In this document: piece after piece, positions 23,277 to 32,290 of the stretch
Position numbering within the stretch: the stretch's first letter is position 1
Layout of the letters: each line of letters starts with the position of its first letter
Assembly (NCBI RefSeq): GCF_004138165.1
Contig: NZ_RYFF01000024.1
Span: 1-64,000, forward strand
Length of the DNA: 64,000 nucleotides
Origin: Candidatus Chloroploca sp. Khr17
Lineage (GTDB): Bacteria > Chloroflexota > Chloroflexia > Chloroflexales > Chloroflexaceae
Direction of reading: 5' to 3'
Position numbers and translations under genes: made by a program
Notes under the pieces: generated by a model
Told to the model about the DNA's origin: nothing
The model's input: the letters and a program-made list of their open reading frames with translations, nothing else
Database searches by the model: none

Positions 23277-25145
23277 TCAAGGACGGAGATCCTGGCGTTG
23301 CTGCGGGCGCCATGCCGGGTATTCGTGGCTCCGTTCGTTGACCAGCATTGCTTCGATGTTTAGCGAAGCGAGATCGAAGCTGTAGATGCCATAGTTGCGG
23401 GTTCCCGGACGGCGCAATACTGACTGCGAACGGTTGCTCGCAAAGATGATCCGTTCACCCGTCGGTGCCCAGGCTGGCGTTGTATTATCCGCCTGATCAA
23501 AAGTCAGCCGCTGGACACGCCGACCGTCGCTTTCAACCAGAAAGAGTTCATTGGTGCCTGCGCGATCCGAACGAAAGACGATCTGTTCACTGACGGGGGA
23601 CCAGGCCGGAAAGACGTCGGTGGCTGGGTGATTCGTAATATTGCGTAGCTTCATACCCGCCGACATGTCAAGCACATAAATATCGAAATGGCCCGTTCGA
23701 TTGCTCGCAAACGCGATCCGTGTCCCGTCAGGTGACCAGGTTGGATTGCCATCGTCGCCGGGGTGATTCGTCAGATTCCGCACGTTGCTCGCATCGTCAA
23801 GCGCGATCACAAAGATCTCCCAGTTCCTGTTCCGGTCACTTTCGAAGGCAATCCGCGTGCCGTCTGGCGACCAGGCGGGATGAAGATCGTTTGCTTCGCT
23901 GCTGGTGAGATTCAAGAGTTCAGTGCCATCTGCGTTCATAACATAAATATTGTAGGTACCATCAAGATTAGCTGCATAGGCGATTTTTGTGCCATCGGGT
24001 GACCATGCCGGAGTCATATAATCAATCAGGGGTGTTCGCGCCCGCAAGGTTTGCTCTTGTCCCTGGGAGACCAGGCTGAGACTGCGCGTTCCTCCCGCAC
24101 CTGTTGCGACGGCAAGCGTGGCGATAACGGGCAGGCGTGGCGGCGAAGGAAAAGCCGGGGCGACTTCATTGCTCCGATGCCCGCTGATCTGCTGGATCTC
24201 TTCGCCATTGTCGCGCATTGTATAGAGGTTAAAGGTGCCACTCTGATTCGCGGCAAACGCGAGGCGCTGACCATCACGCGACCAGCTTGGGTTGATCGTA
24301 TCACCAACTCCCTCAGTCAGCGGCGTTGCAGCGGCACCATCAACATTCATCACATAGATCTTCCAACTGCCATCACGACGACTCTGAAATGCAATTCGCC
24401 GTCCGTCCGGGCTAAACACGGGATGATCGTCGTCGCCCTCGGCATTGGTCAAATTGATCATCCTTGAGGCATTGGCGAGGCTAGTGAGAAAAATATCACG
24501 TGTATCCTCACCATCTGGATCAAGTGCCGAAAAGGCAAGGAAACGACCATCGGGGCTAAAAGATGGCCTGGCAAGATCAGCCAATTCGCGAGAAAACTCG
24601 CTCCGCTTGCCGTCGGCGAGATTGAGGATCATCAAGACCCGCCCGGCGCTTCGTACGGCGACATACGCAATCTGCCCGCTATCAGATGACCAGGCCGGGT
24701 CAACGGCACCTTGGCTTTCATTCGTTAGCTGGCGCAACCCGGTGCCATCAGGATTGATCAGATAGATATTTGGCGTGCCATCGCGATCCGAGACAAAAGC
24801 GATCTGCTGGCGATTAGGCGACCACGCCGGTGACTCATCATTGCCAGGATCGTTGGTCAGGCGGGCGAGGCCAGAACCGTCTACATTCAGGACGAAAATC
24901 TCGCGGTTGCCGGTGCGTTCTGATACAAAAGCCAGGCGTTCGGTCTCCTGCGGAACCCTGGTTGGCGTGCTCGGTGGCGGTGGGGTTGGCACGGGGGTCA
25001 TTTGTGGCATCGCGGTTGGTTGAAAGAGATCACTCCACGTTGACGTCGGCAGGGCCGCGCCACAACCACCCAGACCGAGCAACCCCAAGAGGATCAGCGC
25101 CATCCAGTGTACCGGTCGCATGCTACGCGCTGATCGCCATGTCAT
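23277..25145 (-). CDS. TolB-like PD40 beta-propeller lipoprotein
   Basis: A 622-residue exported lipoprotein: lipobox LGLGGC near residue 28, then a Pro/Thr linker and about eleven PD40 repeats of the type SPDGTRIAFASNRTG-IYVLD-LTN. This makes one or two beta-propellers of the TolB C-terminal kind. The ATG at 25145 overlaps the mscS stop (ATGA), so the genes are coupled; an internal ATG at 25121 would also keep the signal peptide. A role in binding envelope proteins or ligands is likely. It is not part of a Tol-Pal locus, since no tolA, tolQ, tolR or pal is present. Confidence 0.85.
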   Translation of the reverse strand: MTWRSARSMRPVHWMALILLGLLGLGGCGAALPTSTWSDLFQPTAMPQMTPVPTPPPPSTPTRVPQETERLAFVSERTGNREIFVLNVDGSGLARLTNDPGNDESPAWSPNRQQIAFVSDRDGTPNIYLINPDGTGLRQLTNESQGAVDPAWSSDSGQIAYVAVRSAGRVLMILNLADGKRSEFSRELADLARPSFSPDGRFLAFSALDPDGEDTRDIFLTSLANASRMINLTNAEGDDDHPVFSPDGRRIAFQSRRDGSWKIYVMNVDGAAATPLTEGVGDTINPSWSRDGQRLAFAANQSGTFNLYTMRDNGEEIQQISGHRSNEVAPAFPSPPRLPVIATLAVATGAGGTRSLSLVSQGQEQTLRARTPLIDYMTPAWSPDGTKIAYAANLDGTYNIYVMNADGTELLNLTSSEANDLHPAWSPDGTRIAFESDRNRNWEIFVIALDDASNVRNLTNHPGDDGNPTWSPDGTRIAFASNRTGHFDIYVLDMSAGMKLRNITNHPATDVFPAWSPVSEQIVFRSDRAGTNELFLVESDGRRVQRLTFDQADNTTPAWAPTGERIIFASNRSQSVLRRPGTRNYGIYSFDLASLNIEAMLVNERSHEYPAWRPQQRQDLRP

Positions 25146-26242
25146 TGCTCGGCTCCTGCCACATGTTCATTCCGTCCAGACTGATCGCGGTCATTCGCCA
25201 TTCCTTTGCGTACCGGCTCGATCCGAATGCGCTGGATCGGTATGGGCTGGGGCAACCCTTCACTGGCAAAGCGGGCAAAGACACGCCGGTAAAATTCGTG
25301 CCTGAGCGGGAACTGATCATTGAATTCTCTGATACGCAGGATGACATTGAATTGCACGCCGAGTTCGCCAAATGCGGCGAGCCGAACACGGACAGTATGT
25401 TCCGGTACGCCACCCAGTTCGTGGTGCATCATGCCTTGGCCCTCTTCACCCAGCAACGCTTCGACGCGGGCAAGATCGCTATCATACGGCACGGCCACAG
25501 GCAGAAAGATCAAAAACTCAGAGTTGGGGCGATCAAAGTTGGTCAGGATCGTATTGGTCATCAATGAATTGGGCACGACGAGCATGTTGTCGGTCAATTC
25601 ACGCAGATAGGTGTCGGCCCAGCGAATATCGTCAACAAAACCCTCTTGCCCGGTACTCAACTGGACATAATCACCTGGCTGAATCTTATTGGTCGCCAGG
25701 ATCATGATCCCGCTAAAGAGATTCGCAAGCGGCTCGCGCAGCGCCAGCGAGAGCCCAATCGAACTACCGGCCAGGATCGTCAAGAGCGGGCCAATGGGCA
25801 CCCCAAGGTAGGCCATCGCGGTGGTGCCGAGGACAATAAAACTAAAGGCACGCAACACATTGTTGAGCAGCGAAATTGACCCCATTGTATGTCGGATAAA
25901 ATAGAGCCGGACGGCATTGGTCACCAGGCGCACCAGAAAACTCATTCCTGCCAGCACGGCCATCAGGTTCAGCAACAGGCGCACGGCACTCGCGATCCGC
26001 AGATCGGGTACCACCGTCGCGAGGGTTGAGGCCAAGCCGAGAAAGCTCAGCCAGAAGATCGCTTGTCCACTGAGCGCACGGAGCGCTACCTCGGCGAAAA
26101 ACCATTCACGACGGATCGCATAGCGCTTGAGGAGCTTTAAGATCCCAAATTCGATCAACGCACCAATGGCGATCACGGCTAACAGGAAGGTGTAGGCTTG
26201 AAAAATTGCACTATTATTTGCTGCATCGTAGGCTTCGACCAT
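25142..26242 (-). CDS. MscS-family mechanosensitive channel
   Basis: A 366-residue membrane protein. Four to five hydrophobic helices (residues about 15-165) end in the pore-lining helix, ILAGSSIGLSLALREPLANLFSG, which has the Gly/Ala spacing of MscS TM3. The beta domain follows (GDYVQLSTGQEGFVDDIRWADTYLR) and then the alpha/beta C-terminal domain. It would open on membrane tension to release solutes. First gene of an operon with the PD40 lipoprotein and the DUF58 gene. Confidence 0.9.
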   Translation of the reverse strand: MVEAYDAANNSAIFQAYTFLLAVIAIGALIEFGILKLLKRYAIRREWFFAEVALRALSGQAIFWLSFLGLASTLATVVPDLRIASAVRLLLNLMAVLAGMSFLVRLVTNAVRLYFIRHTMGSISLLNNVLRAFSFIVLGTTAMAYLGVPIGPLLTILAGSSIGLSLALREPLANLFSGIMILATNKIQPGDYVQLSTGQEGFVDDIRWADTYLRELTDNMLVVPNSLMTNTILTNFDRPNSEFLIFLPVAVPYDSDLARVEALLGEEGQGMMHHELGGVPEHTVRVRLAAFGELGVQFNVILRIREFNDQFPLRHEFYRRVFARFASEGLPQPIPIQRIRIEPVRKGMANDRDQSGRNEHVAGAEQ

Positions 26243-26275
26243 AATCTTTGTCTGCTATCAGGCTCGACCAGCCTT

Positions 26276-26641
26276 TCAAGCCCCTTCTTCTTTGGCCCCA
26301 AATTCAAGATCCGCCAGGGTAAAGAGCGCCTCAAGATCCTCGCCGAGCTCAGGGGCTTCCTGCGCAACCAGGGAGCGGTATGCGTTGCGCTCCTCTTCTG
26401 AGGTATAGGCGACCAAGCGCTGCACATCGGCAAGATCCTGGGTACGTCCCGCCGTGAGTTTTAACAAAATCAGGTATGGCCGCGCAAGTACCGGGTAGCC
26501 AGCGGCATCATAGGCCGGGTGGGCGAGGGCTTCATCAAGCCAGGCATCAGTCCATGTCAGAATGTCAAGCGGGGGAGTTGCCGGATCAGCGGCTTGAAGG
26601 CTAAACCCGCCAATGCTCAATGACCCACTCAATGGTATCAT
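26276..26641 (-). pseudogene. C-terminal fragment of a nucleotidyltransferase-like (AbiEii/MNT-type) protein
   Basis: 121 codons. The segment VLARPYLILLKLTAGRTQDLADVQRLV matches the C-terminal helix pattern of stand-alone nucleotidyltransferases (PxPxYLxxLKLxAGRxxDxxD). The N-terminal GG/GS...DxD catalytic half is missing. The apparent ATG at 26641 has no ribosome site and lies inside a small hairpin (26631-26638 / 26651-26658), next to a family B foldback repeat. I read it as a 5'-truncated remnant. If translated it could not transfer nucleotides. Confidence 0.55.
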
Positions 26642-26690
26642 ACATCAATAATACCATTTCCCGTTGGGGATCGCATTCAGTACTCAGGGA

Positions 26691-26838
26691 ACTAAGTTTT
26701 CTGGTGTTGTCAGCCGGCCACGAATGGGGGCACGAAGAAACGAATACTGCACCGCAACGCCCATCTTCGTTTCTTCGTGATCAGTCTTCGTGGTCGGCGG
26801 CGCTACCGGGAAATGTAGTTCACACACGACTGATGATT
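26691..26838. repeat. Dispersed foldback repeat family B, copy 1
   Basis: About 150 bases, related in reverse complement to 39008-39160. Shared blocks: AAGTTTTCTGG, CACGAATGGGG, CACGAAGAAACGAATAC, TTCTTCGTGATCAGT, CGTGGTCGGCGG and GCTACCGGGAAA. Confidence 0.85.
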
Positions 26839-26894
26839 ATCAATCCGAATACTACAACGATTAATTAGTATAAAAACTAATCAGGAGGATCACC

Positions 26895-27308
26895 ATGAGC
26901 GATGAACTCGTGCCACTTCTTCCCTCGCTGGCGACGATCATGACGGCTGCAGAGGATCTGATGGTTCCCAGTGAACAGGACGCGCCCTTGCTTCCGTTTC
27001 ATTGGCCTGGCGACGAACCCCTGACGCCCGCAACGCTCAGTGCGTTGTTGGGGCTTGCTCCTGAGACCCCGGTGGAGCAGCGTGAGCTTGAGGCGTTCTT
27101 TGCCCCGTTGACTCGTACCCGCTCCTGGCATGGCCCGGCTGACCATGCGCTGGTTGAGCGTTTCGCCCACCTCCACGCGACGTTGCTGGCGACCCTGACC
27201 GACCCGGTTGTCTATCGGCTTGGCACGATCGAGATTCATGTGGTGATCGTTGGGCGTGATGCGTCCGGTGCGTTCGTTGGGTTGCATACGACGGTGGTTG
27301 AAACGTAG
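26895..27308 (+). CDS. nuiA: Nuclease A inhibitor-like protein (NuiA family)
   Basis: A 137-residue acidic cytoplasmic protein, the size of Anabaena NuiA. The family pattern is visible throughout: a start with an acidic ...SEQDAPLLPFHWPGDE, then LTPATLSALLG, ELEAFFAPLTRTRSWHG, and the conserved end VYRLGTIEIHVVIVGRD-G-F-GLHTTVVET. AGGAGG precedes the ATG. NuiA binds and blocks the non-specific nuclease NucA; here the nucA gene begins 13 bases after the inhibitor stop. The inhibitor would protect the cytoplasm from nuclease that has not yet been exported. Confidence 0.88.
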   Translation: MSDELVPLLPSLATIMTAAEDLMVPSEQDAPLLPFHWPGDEPLTPATLSALLGLAPETPVEQRELEAFFAPLTRTRSWHGPADHALVERFAHLHATLLATLTDPVVYRLGTIEIHVVIVGRDASGAFVGLHTTVVET

Positions 27309-27321
27309 GAGTTTCGTCGCT

Positions 27322-28521
27322 ATGAACGTCTTTGTGCTTGCTCTGCCTCGGCTCACCATTTTCTTGTTGCTGCTCACCGTGCTCGTTGGCTGTGTTTCAG
27401 GCTCAGCCCAGGTCGCCGATGCGAGTCGCCACCTTGCCCTTGGCAATCCGAGTGGGGCCACGGTTGATGTCAGGCAGCCGACCAATTACCTGCTGCTGCG
27501 CGATCAGTATGCGGTTGGCTACCATCGTGATCGTGGCATCCCCAATTGGGTTAGTTGGCACCTGCAAGCGAGCGATTTCGGCCCTGCTGAACGCTATAGC
27601 GGTTCTTTCATTACCGATCAGAGTCTGCCCGAGGGCTGGTATCGGGTTACGCATGCTGACTATACTAGTTCCGGGTATGATCGCGGCCATATGACGCCTT
27701 CGGCTGATCGGACGGCGACTGAAGAAGATAATATCGCCACGTTCATCCTGACCAATATTCTGCCCCAGGCCCCCGATAATAACCGCGGCGTCTGGGCGCA
27801 ACTTGAAGAGTATGCCCGTGCCGTGGTGCGCGAGGGCAACGAGGCCTATATCATCGCCGGGAGTGCCGGAAGCCTGGGCACTCTGGCGCAGGGGCAATTG
27901 ACCATCCCTGCACATGTCTGGAAGGTCTTGCTCTTCCTGCCTGAAGCCGAAGGTGACGACGTAGCTCGCGTGACTGCCGATACGCTGGTGCTGGCCGTCT
28001 GGATGCCCAACGATAATAGCGTCGCAGGTGCTTCGTGGCAAGACTATCAGACGACGATTCGTTGTGTCGAAGATCTTACGGGCTACGATTTTTTCTCTAC
28101 CGTCGAACCGACGCTCCAAGATCGCATCGAAGGCCAGGGTTGCCCCGATGGCGCGCCCTATCGCGCTCTGCTGCCCTTGGTGGTTGATGATGAGCCTACC
28201 CCGCCGCCGCCGGTCTTCGCTGGCTGCGACGCCGATCCTGGCCCCGGTGTGGCCCCTGAGCGCCCCGTGCGCATTGTCACCGTTGATAAAATTGCCGAAA
28301 CTGTGACCCTCGAAAATGTGGGGCCGACTCCGCTTAACCTGGATGGCTGGCGTATGTGCAGCATCCGCGGTGGACAGGATCATCCAATCAGTGGTATGCT
28401 CGAATCAGGGACGACACGGATCTTCCCTGGTCCAGATGCCAATATTTGGAGCAATAGCTCTTCTGATCCTGGGGCACTCTATGATGCCGAAGGCTATCTG
28501 ATCAGCTATTGGCCCGATTAA
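27322..28521 (+). CDS. NucA-type DNA/RNA non-specific endonuclease lipoprotein with lamin-tail domain
   Basis: A 399-residue protein. The signal peptide ends in lipobox TVLVGC (about residue 18). The His-Me-finger nuclease domain covers about 45-275, with active-site DRGHM near residue 120 and the Asn metal ligand in ILPQAPDNNRGVW. A proline-rich linker leads to a C-terminal lamin-tail (LTD) domain, ETVTLENVGPTPLNLDGWRM, about 300-399. Anabaena NucA is about 270 residues and lacks this tail. AGGAG overlaps the nuiA stop. It probably digests extracellular DNA and RNA while lipid-anchored; the LTD could hold the substrate or the cell wall. Confidence 0.9.
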   Translation: MNVFVLALPRLTIFLLLLTVLVGCVSGSAQVADASRHLALGNPSGATVDVRQPTNYLLLRDQYAVGYHRDRGIPNWVSWHLQASDFGPAERYSGSFITDQSLPEGWYRVTHADYTSSGYDRGHMTPSADRTATEEDNIATFILTNILPQAPDNNRGVWAQLEEYARAVVREGNEAYIIAGSAGSLGTLAQGQLTIPAHVWKVLLFLPEAEGDDVARVTADTLVLAVWMPNDNSVAGASWQDYQTTIRCVEDLTGYDFFSTVEPTLQDRIEGQGCPDGAPYRALLPLVVDDEPTPPPPVFAGCDADPGPGVAPERPVRIVTVDKIAETVTLENVGPTPLNLDGWRMCSIRGGQDHPISGMLESGTTRIFPGPDANIWSNSSSDPGALYDAEGYLISYWPD

Positions 28522-28530
28522 GAGGAATAC

Positions 28531-29478
28531 ATGCAATTCACCGGTCTTCATCATGTGACAGCGATTTCGGCCCGCATTCAGGCCAATTACCAGTTTTATA
28601 CCCAGACGCTCGGGATGCGTCTGGTCAAGCGCAGTGTCAACCAGGACGATGTCAGTGCCTATCATCTCTTCTATGCCGATGCGAAGGGTTCACCAGGCAC
28701 CGACCTGACCTTTTTTGATTGGCCGGTACCGCCCGAGCAGCGTGGTGGTCGTTCGATTACGCGTACTTCGTTACGTGTCGCCGGCCCGGCGGCGATCGCC
28801 TGGTGGTGGCAACATCTGCGTGACTTGGGCGTCAAGGTTGGCGAACCCGCCGAAAGCGATGGCCGCCTGACTCTTGCTTTCGAGGATGGTGAAGGCCAGC
28901 GCCTGGCTCTCGTTGACGATGGCGGCGTCGGTTCGGCCTATCCATGGGAACATAGCCCTGTGCCAGCGGCCTATCAGATCCGCGGTCTGGGGCCGGTCAT
29001 GCTGAGCGTACCCGAGCTTGCTCCGATCGATGTGCTGCTCACCAAGGCACTCAATATGCGCCTCGTGCGTGACTATGCCCATCCCGATGATGCGCGTTCG
29101 ACGGTACACGTCTATGCCATGGGTGAAGGAGGCCCCGCAGCCGAGTTGCATCTTGCTGTGCAACCCGACCTCCCGCTTGCGCACCAGGGTGCTGGCGGTG
29201 TGCATCATCTTGCCCTGCGCACCCCTGATGATGCCTACGACGCCTGGGCGCAGCGGCTACGAGCCCTCCGCATTCCCAACAGTGGCAAAGTCGACCGTTA
29301 CTGGTTCCGCAGCCTCTATTTCCATCTCCCAGGTGGCATCTTATTCGAGATCGCCTCGGATGGCCCTGGCTTCGCCGTGGACGAAGACGAGGCGACCCTG
29401 GGCGAGAAGATTGTGCTCGCGCCCTTCCTTGAACCGCAGCGCGAAGCGATTGTGGCAAAACTCAAGCCGCTAAGCTAA
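28531..29478 (+). CDS. VOC-family ring-cleaving dioxygenase-like protein (MhqO type)
   Basis: A 315-residue protein of two glyoxalase/VOC modules. Candidate metal ligands are His8 in GLHHVTAI, a His in GGVHHLALR (about 230) and a Glu in ILFEIASD (about 275), the H-H-E triad of Fe(II) extradiol enzymes. The overall pattern fits the MhqO/LinE-like group, thought to act on hydroquinones. GAGG lies before the ATG, nine bases after the nuclease stop, so it is probably cotranscribed with nuiA-nucA, although no functional link is obvious. Confidence 0.85.
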   Translation: MQFTGLHHVTAISARIQANYQFYTQTLGMRLVKRSVNQDDVSAYHLFYADAKGSPGTDLTFFDWPVPPEQRGGRSITRTSLRVAGPAAIAWWWQHLRDLGVKVGEPAESDGRLTLAFEDGEGQRLALVDDGGVGSAYPWEHSPVPAAYQIRGLGPVMLSVPELAPIDVLLTKALNMRLVRDYAHPDDARSTVHVYAMGEGGPAAELHLAVQPDLPLAHQGAGGVHHLALRTPDDAYDAWAQRLRALRIPNSGKVDRYWFRSLYFHLPGGILFEIASDGPGFAVDEDEATLGEKIVLAPFLEPQREAIVAKLKPLS

Positions 29479-29479
29479 G

Positions 29480-29594
29480 CCTAGGGCCAATGCCTTGCAA
29501 AGAAGGCGGTTCTTTTGACGCAACGGCGCAAAGGCGCAAAGGTTTTGCGCGAAGGTGCGCCACCCTTCGCGCCTTCGCGTGAGTTTCTTTGCGC
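29480..29594. repeat. Dispersed repeat family A, copy
   Basis: Same head-to-tail order as 2449-2570, including CCTTGCAAAGAAGGCGG and CCTTCGCGTGAG. Confidence 0.75.
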
Positions 29595-29610
29595 TGGGTC
29601 ACACCCTCCA

Positions 29611-29661
29611 GGGCTACGCTGAAAATGGGGGAACTTGGTTCCCCCATTTTCAGCGTAGCCC
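29611..29661. terminator. Perfect 24-bp hairpin, loop TTG
   Basis: Arms 29611-29634 and 29638-29661. Probably ends the nuiA-nucA-dioxygenase transcript before lon. Confidence 0.8.
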
Positions 29662-29715
29662 TATCGCGCCCTCAAGGCAAGTGTAAGCGTTTCGCTAGAA
29701 CATGCTAGCATTGCA

Positions 29716-29744
29716 TTGACTCCGATCTGAACCAGTTTCATAAT
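29716..29744 (+). promoter_or_regulatory. lon promoter with flanking inverted repeat
   Basis: TTGACT, 17-base spacer, CATAAT. A nine-base inverted repeat CTGAACCAG (29727-29735) / CTGGTTCAG (29770-29778) brackets the -10 and the expected start site and could bind a stress regulator. Confidence 0.55.
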
Positions 29745-29791
29745 ACCTATAACAAGAAAAATGACGTTTCTGGTTCAGTGAGGAGATTTTC

Positions 29792-32227
29792 ATGAGTGAG
29801 CATACCGACGCTGCCCAGCTTTCGATAGAAAATGTGTTGCCCCTGCTTGTCCTTGAAGGGGCCGTTGTCTTTCCCCATACGGTCATTAGCATTACGCTGG
29901 ATGATGGCAATCTGCACGCTGCCGAGGCGGCGCTCAAGGGCGATCGCCAGATTCTCCTGGCGGTCAAGCGCCCCGATGCCGATGAGTCGGCAGAGCTCGC
30001 GGCCCAACTCTTTCCGATTGCGGTGATCGGGCGGATTGAGCAGTCGGGTGTGTTGCCCGGTGGTGCCAGCGGCATCATTGTGCGCGGTCTCGTGCGGGCC
30101 GAGTTGCAGGATCAGGTTGCGAGCGAGTCGGCACCTTCTTTTCGCTTTGTCCGCCGCCCTGATGTGGTTGAACTGACCCCCGCCCTCGAGCAGTTGATGG
30201 TTGAGGTGCGCGCGGTCATTGATGCGGTGCTTGCGTTGCGCCCTGGCATGACCCAGGAGATTCGTAATTTTGTGCGCTCGATTGAAGATCCGGGCCATTT
30301 GGCCGATAATACCGGCTATTCCCCTGATTATATGCTCGAAGAACGCCTCGATCTGCTCGCAACCTTTGATGTCACCGCACGCCTGCTCAAGGTGCGTGAG
30401 GCCTATCGCAAGCAACTCGCCCTGCTCGAAGTGCAGCATCGTCTCCGCCAGGAGGTGCAGGATAGTTCGACCCGCCAGCAGCGCGAGTTCTATCTGCGCC
30501 AGCAGTTGCGGGCGATCCAGAAGGAGCTTGGTGAGGACGATGCCGAGGCCACTGAGCTTGACGATCTCCGTGAGAAGCTCGCCGCTGCGCAGTTGCCGGA
30601 GGCAGCGCGCAAAGAGGCTGACCGTGAACTGAATCGCCTGAGCCGGATCAATGGCAGTTCGCCCGAGTATCAGATGGTGCGTACGTATCTTGAATGGCTC
30701 GCCGAGTTGCCCTGGGGGGTCTATACCGGCAAGCCGATTGATATGACCTTCGCCCGCGAGGTGCTCGATGCCGATCACTATGGCCTTGAGCGCGTCAAGG
30801 AGCGTCTGCTTGAGTATTTGGCAGTCAAGCAACGCCGCGCCTCGCTCGGCGATGATACTGGGCGCGCCGGCCGCGAGCCGATCCTCGCGTTTGTGGGCCC
30901 TCCCGGCGTCGGCAAGACGAGCCTTGGGCAGAGCATTGCGCGTGCCCTTGGCCGTACGTTTGTTAGGATGAGCCTCGGTGGGGTGCGTGACGAGGCCGAG
31001 TTGCGCGGTTTCCGCCGTACCTACATCGGTTCACAGCCCGGCCGCATTATCCAGGAACTGCGCCGCGCTGGTACCGCTGATCCGGTGATCTTGCTCGATG
31101 AGATCGATAAGATCGGCAGCGATTATCGCGGCGATCCTGCTGCTGCGCTGCTTGAAGTGCTTGACCCTGAGCAGAATTACACCTTTACCGATCACTATCT
31201 CACTCTGCCTTTTGATCTTTCCAAGGTGCTGTTTTTGGCAACGGCTAATAATTGGGATACCGTGCCACCCGCCCTCCGCGACCGCATGGAGGTGATAGAA
31301 CTTGCCGGCTATGTCGAGAACGAGAAGTTGCGCATTGCCGAAACCCACCTCGTGCCTCGGCAGATCCAGGCCAATGGTCTGCGAAACGAAGAGGTTCTGG
31401 TGGAGGAGCAAGCCCTCCGCACCATCATCAATGGCTACACCCGTGAGGCGGGCGTGCGTAACCTCGAACGCAACATTGGCGGAGTTTTGCGCAAAGTCGT
31501 GCGCCAGATCACCGACACGGACCACACTGCCCCGCCCCCGGTCACGGTAGACGAAGCCTTCGTCCGACGTTCCCTTGGTCGTCAGCGCTTCTATAATGAG
31601 GCCCAAGAGCGCATCGATCAGCCGGGTGTCGCGACTGGTCTGGTCTGGACACCCGTTGGCGGCGATATCATTTTTGTCGAGGCCGTTGCTGTCGAGGGCA
31701 ATCGTGAATTGAAGATTACGGGGCAACTCGGCGATGTGATGCGCGAAAGTGCCGAAGCTGCGCTCACCTATGTGCGTTCGCGGGCCCACACGCTGGGCAT
31801 CGATCCACGCTTCTTTGAGACCCACGCGATCCATATCCACGTCCCTGCCGGTGCCGTCCCCAAAGATGGCCCCTCGGCAGGCATCACCCTTGCCACCGCG
31901 CTCGCCTCGGCGGCGACTGGCCAACTCGTGCGCGAGGATATCGCGATGACCGGCGAGATCGCGTTGCGTGGACGGGTCTTGCCCATCGGTGGCATCAAAG
32001 AGAAGGCGCTTGGAGCGCACCGCGCAGGCATTCGTACGATCATCCTACCCCGTCGCAATATGGCTGAACTCGACGAAATGCCCGACGAGATCCGCGCTGA
32101 AATGACCTTTATCCCGGTGGATACGCTTGACGAGGTGCTTCGCGTCGCGTTGCGTCCCGCTGAACGTGCCACCCTTGGCGAAATCCTCGTCGCCCCCAGG
32201 AGTGAGGAGTTGCTTCCGTCGGTTTGA
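29792..32227 (+). CDS. lon: ATP-dependent Lon protease
   Basis: An 811-residue LonA. N-terminal substrate domain LPLLVLEGAVVFPHTV, a coiled-coil region around 190-260, the AAA+ module with Walker A GPPGVGKTS (about 368) and Walker B VILLDEIDK, then the Ser-Lys protease domain with PKDGPSAG (Ser about 693) and the Lys in GGIKEKALGAHRAG (about 736). GTGAGGAG precedes the ATG. It degrades misfolded and regulatory proteins in the cytoplasm. It is monocistronic, ending at a strong hairpin shared with the convergent TspO gene. Confidence 0.97.
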   Translation: MSEHTDAAQLSIENVLPLLVLEGAVVFPHTVISITLDDGNLHAAEAALKGDRQILLAVKRPDADESAELAAQLFPIAVIGRIEQSGVLPGGASGIIVRGLVRAELQDQVASESAPSFRFVRRPDVVELTPALEQLMVEVRAVIDAVLALRPGMTQEIRNFVRSIEDPGHLADNTGYSPDYMLEERLDLLATFDVTARLLKVREAYRKQLALLEVQHRLRQEVQDSSTRQQREFYLRQQLRAIQKELGEDDAEATELDDLREKLAAAQLPEAARKEADRELNRLSRINGSSPEYQMVRTYLEWLAELPWGVYTGKPIDMTFAREVLDADHYGLERVKERLLEYLAVKQRRASLGDDTGRAGREPILAFVGPPGVGKTSLGQSIARALGRTFVRMSLGGVRDEAELRGFRRTYIGSQPGRIIQELRRAGTADPVILLDEIDKIGSDYRGDPAAALLEVLDPEQNYTFTDHYLTLPFDLSKVLFLATANNWDTVPPALRDRMEVIELAGYVENEKLRIAETHLVPRQIQANGLRNEEVLVEEQALRTIINGYTREAGVRNLERNIGGVLRKVVRQITDTDHTAPPPVTVDEAFVRRSLGRQRFYNEAQERIDQPGVATGLVWTPVGGDIIFVEAVAVEGNRELKITGQLGDVMRESAEAALTYVRSRAHTLGIDPRFFETHAIHIHVPAGAVPKDGPSAGITLATALASAATGQLVREDIAMTGEIALRGRVLPIGGIKEKALGAHRAGIRTIILPRRNMAELDEMPDEIRAEMTFIPVDTLDEVLRVALRPAERATLGEILVAPRSEELLPSV

Positions 32228-32234
32228 TGAGCGT

Positions 32235-32283
32235 CTGCCGCACGCAAAACTGCCAGCAAAGCTGGCAGTTTTGCGTGCGGCAG
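32235..32283. terminator. Bidirectional terminator, perfect 23-bp hairpin
   Basis: Arms 32235-32257 and 32261-32283, loop AAA; between convergent lon and the tspO-like gene. Confidence 0.85.
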
Positions 32284-32290
32284 AGTTGTC

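Noticed and set aside
27403-28383. 326-codon frame opposite the nuclease gene
   Set aside because: Antisense shadow of a gene with DRGHM and LTD motifs; sequence is compositionally biased and without domain features.
29747-30832. Long open frame (361 codons) on the strand opposite lon
   Set aside because: It is antisense to a clear Lon protein and mirrors its codon bias; no motifs or ribosome site.
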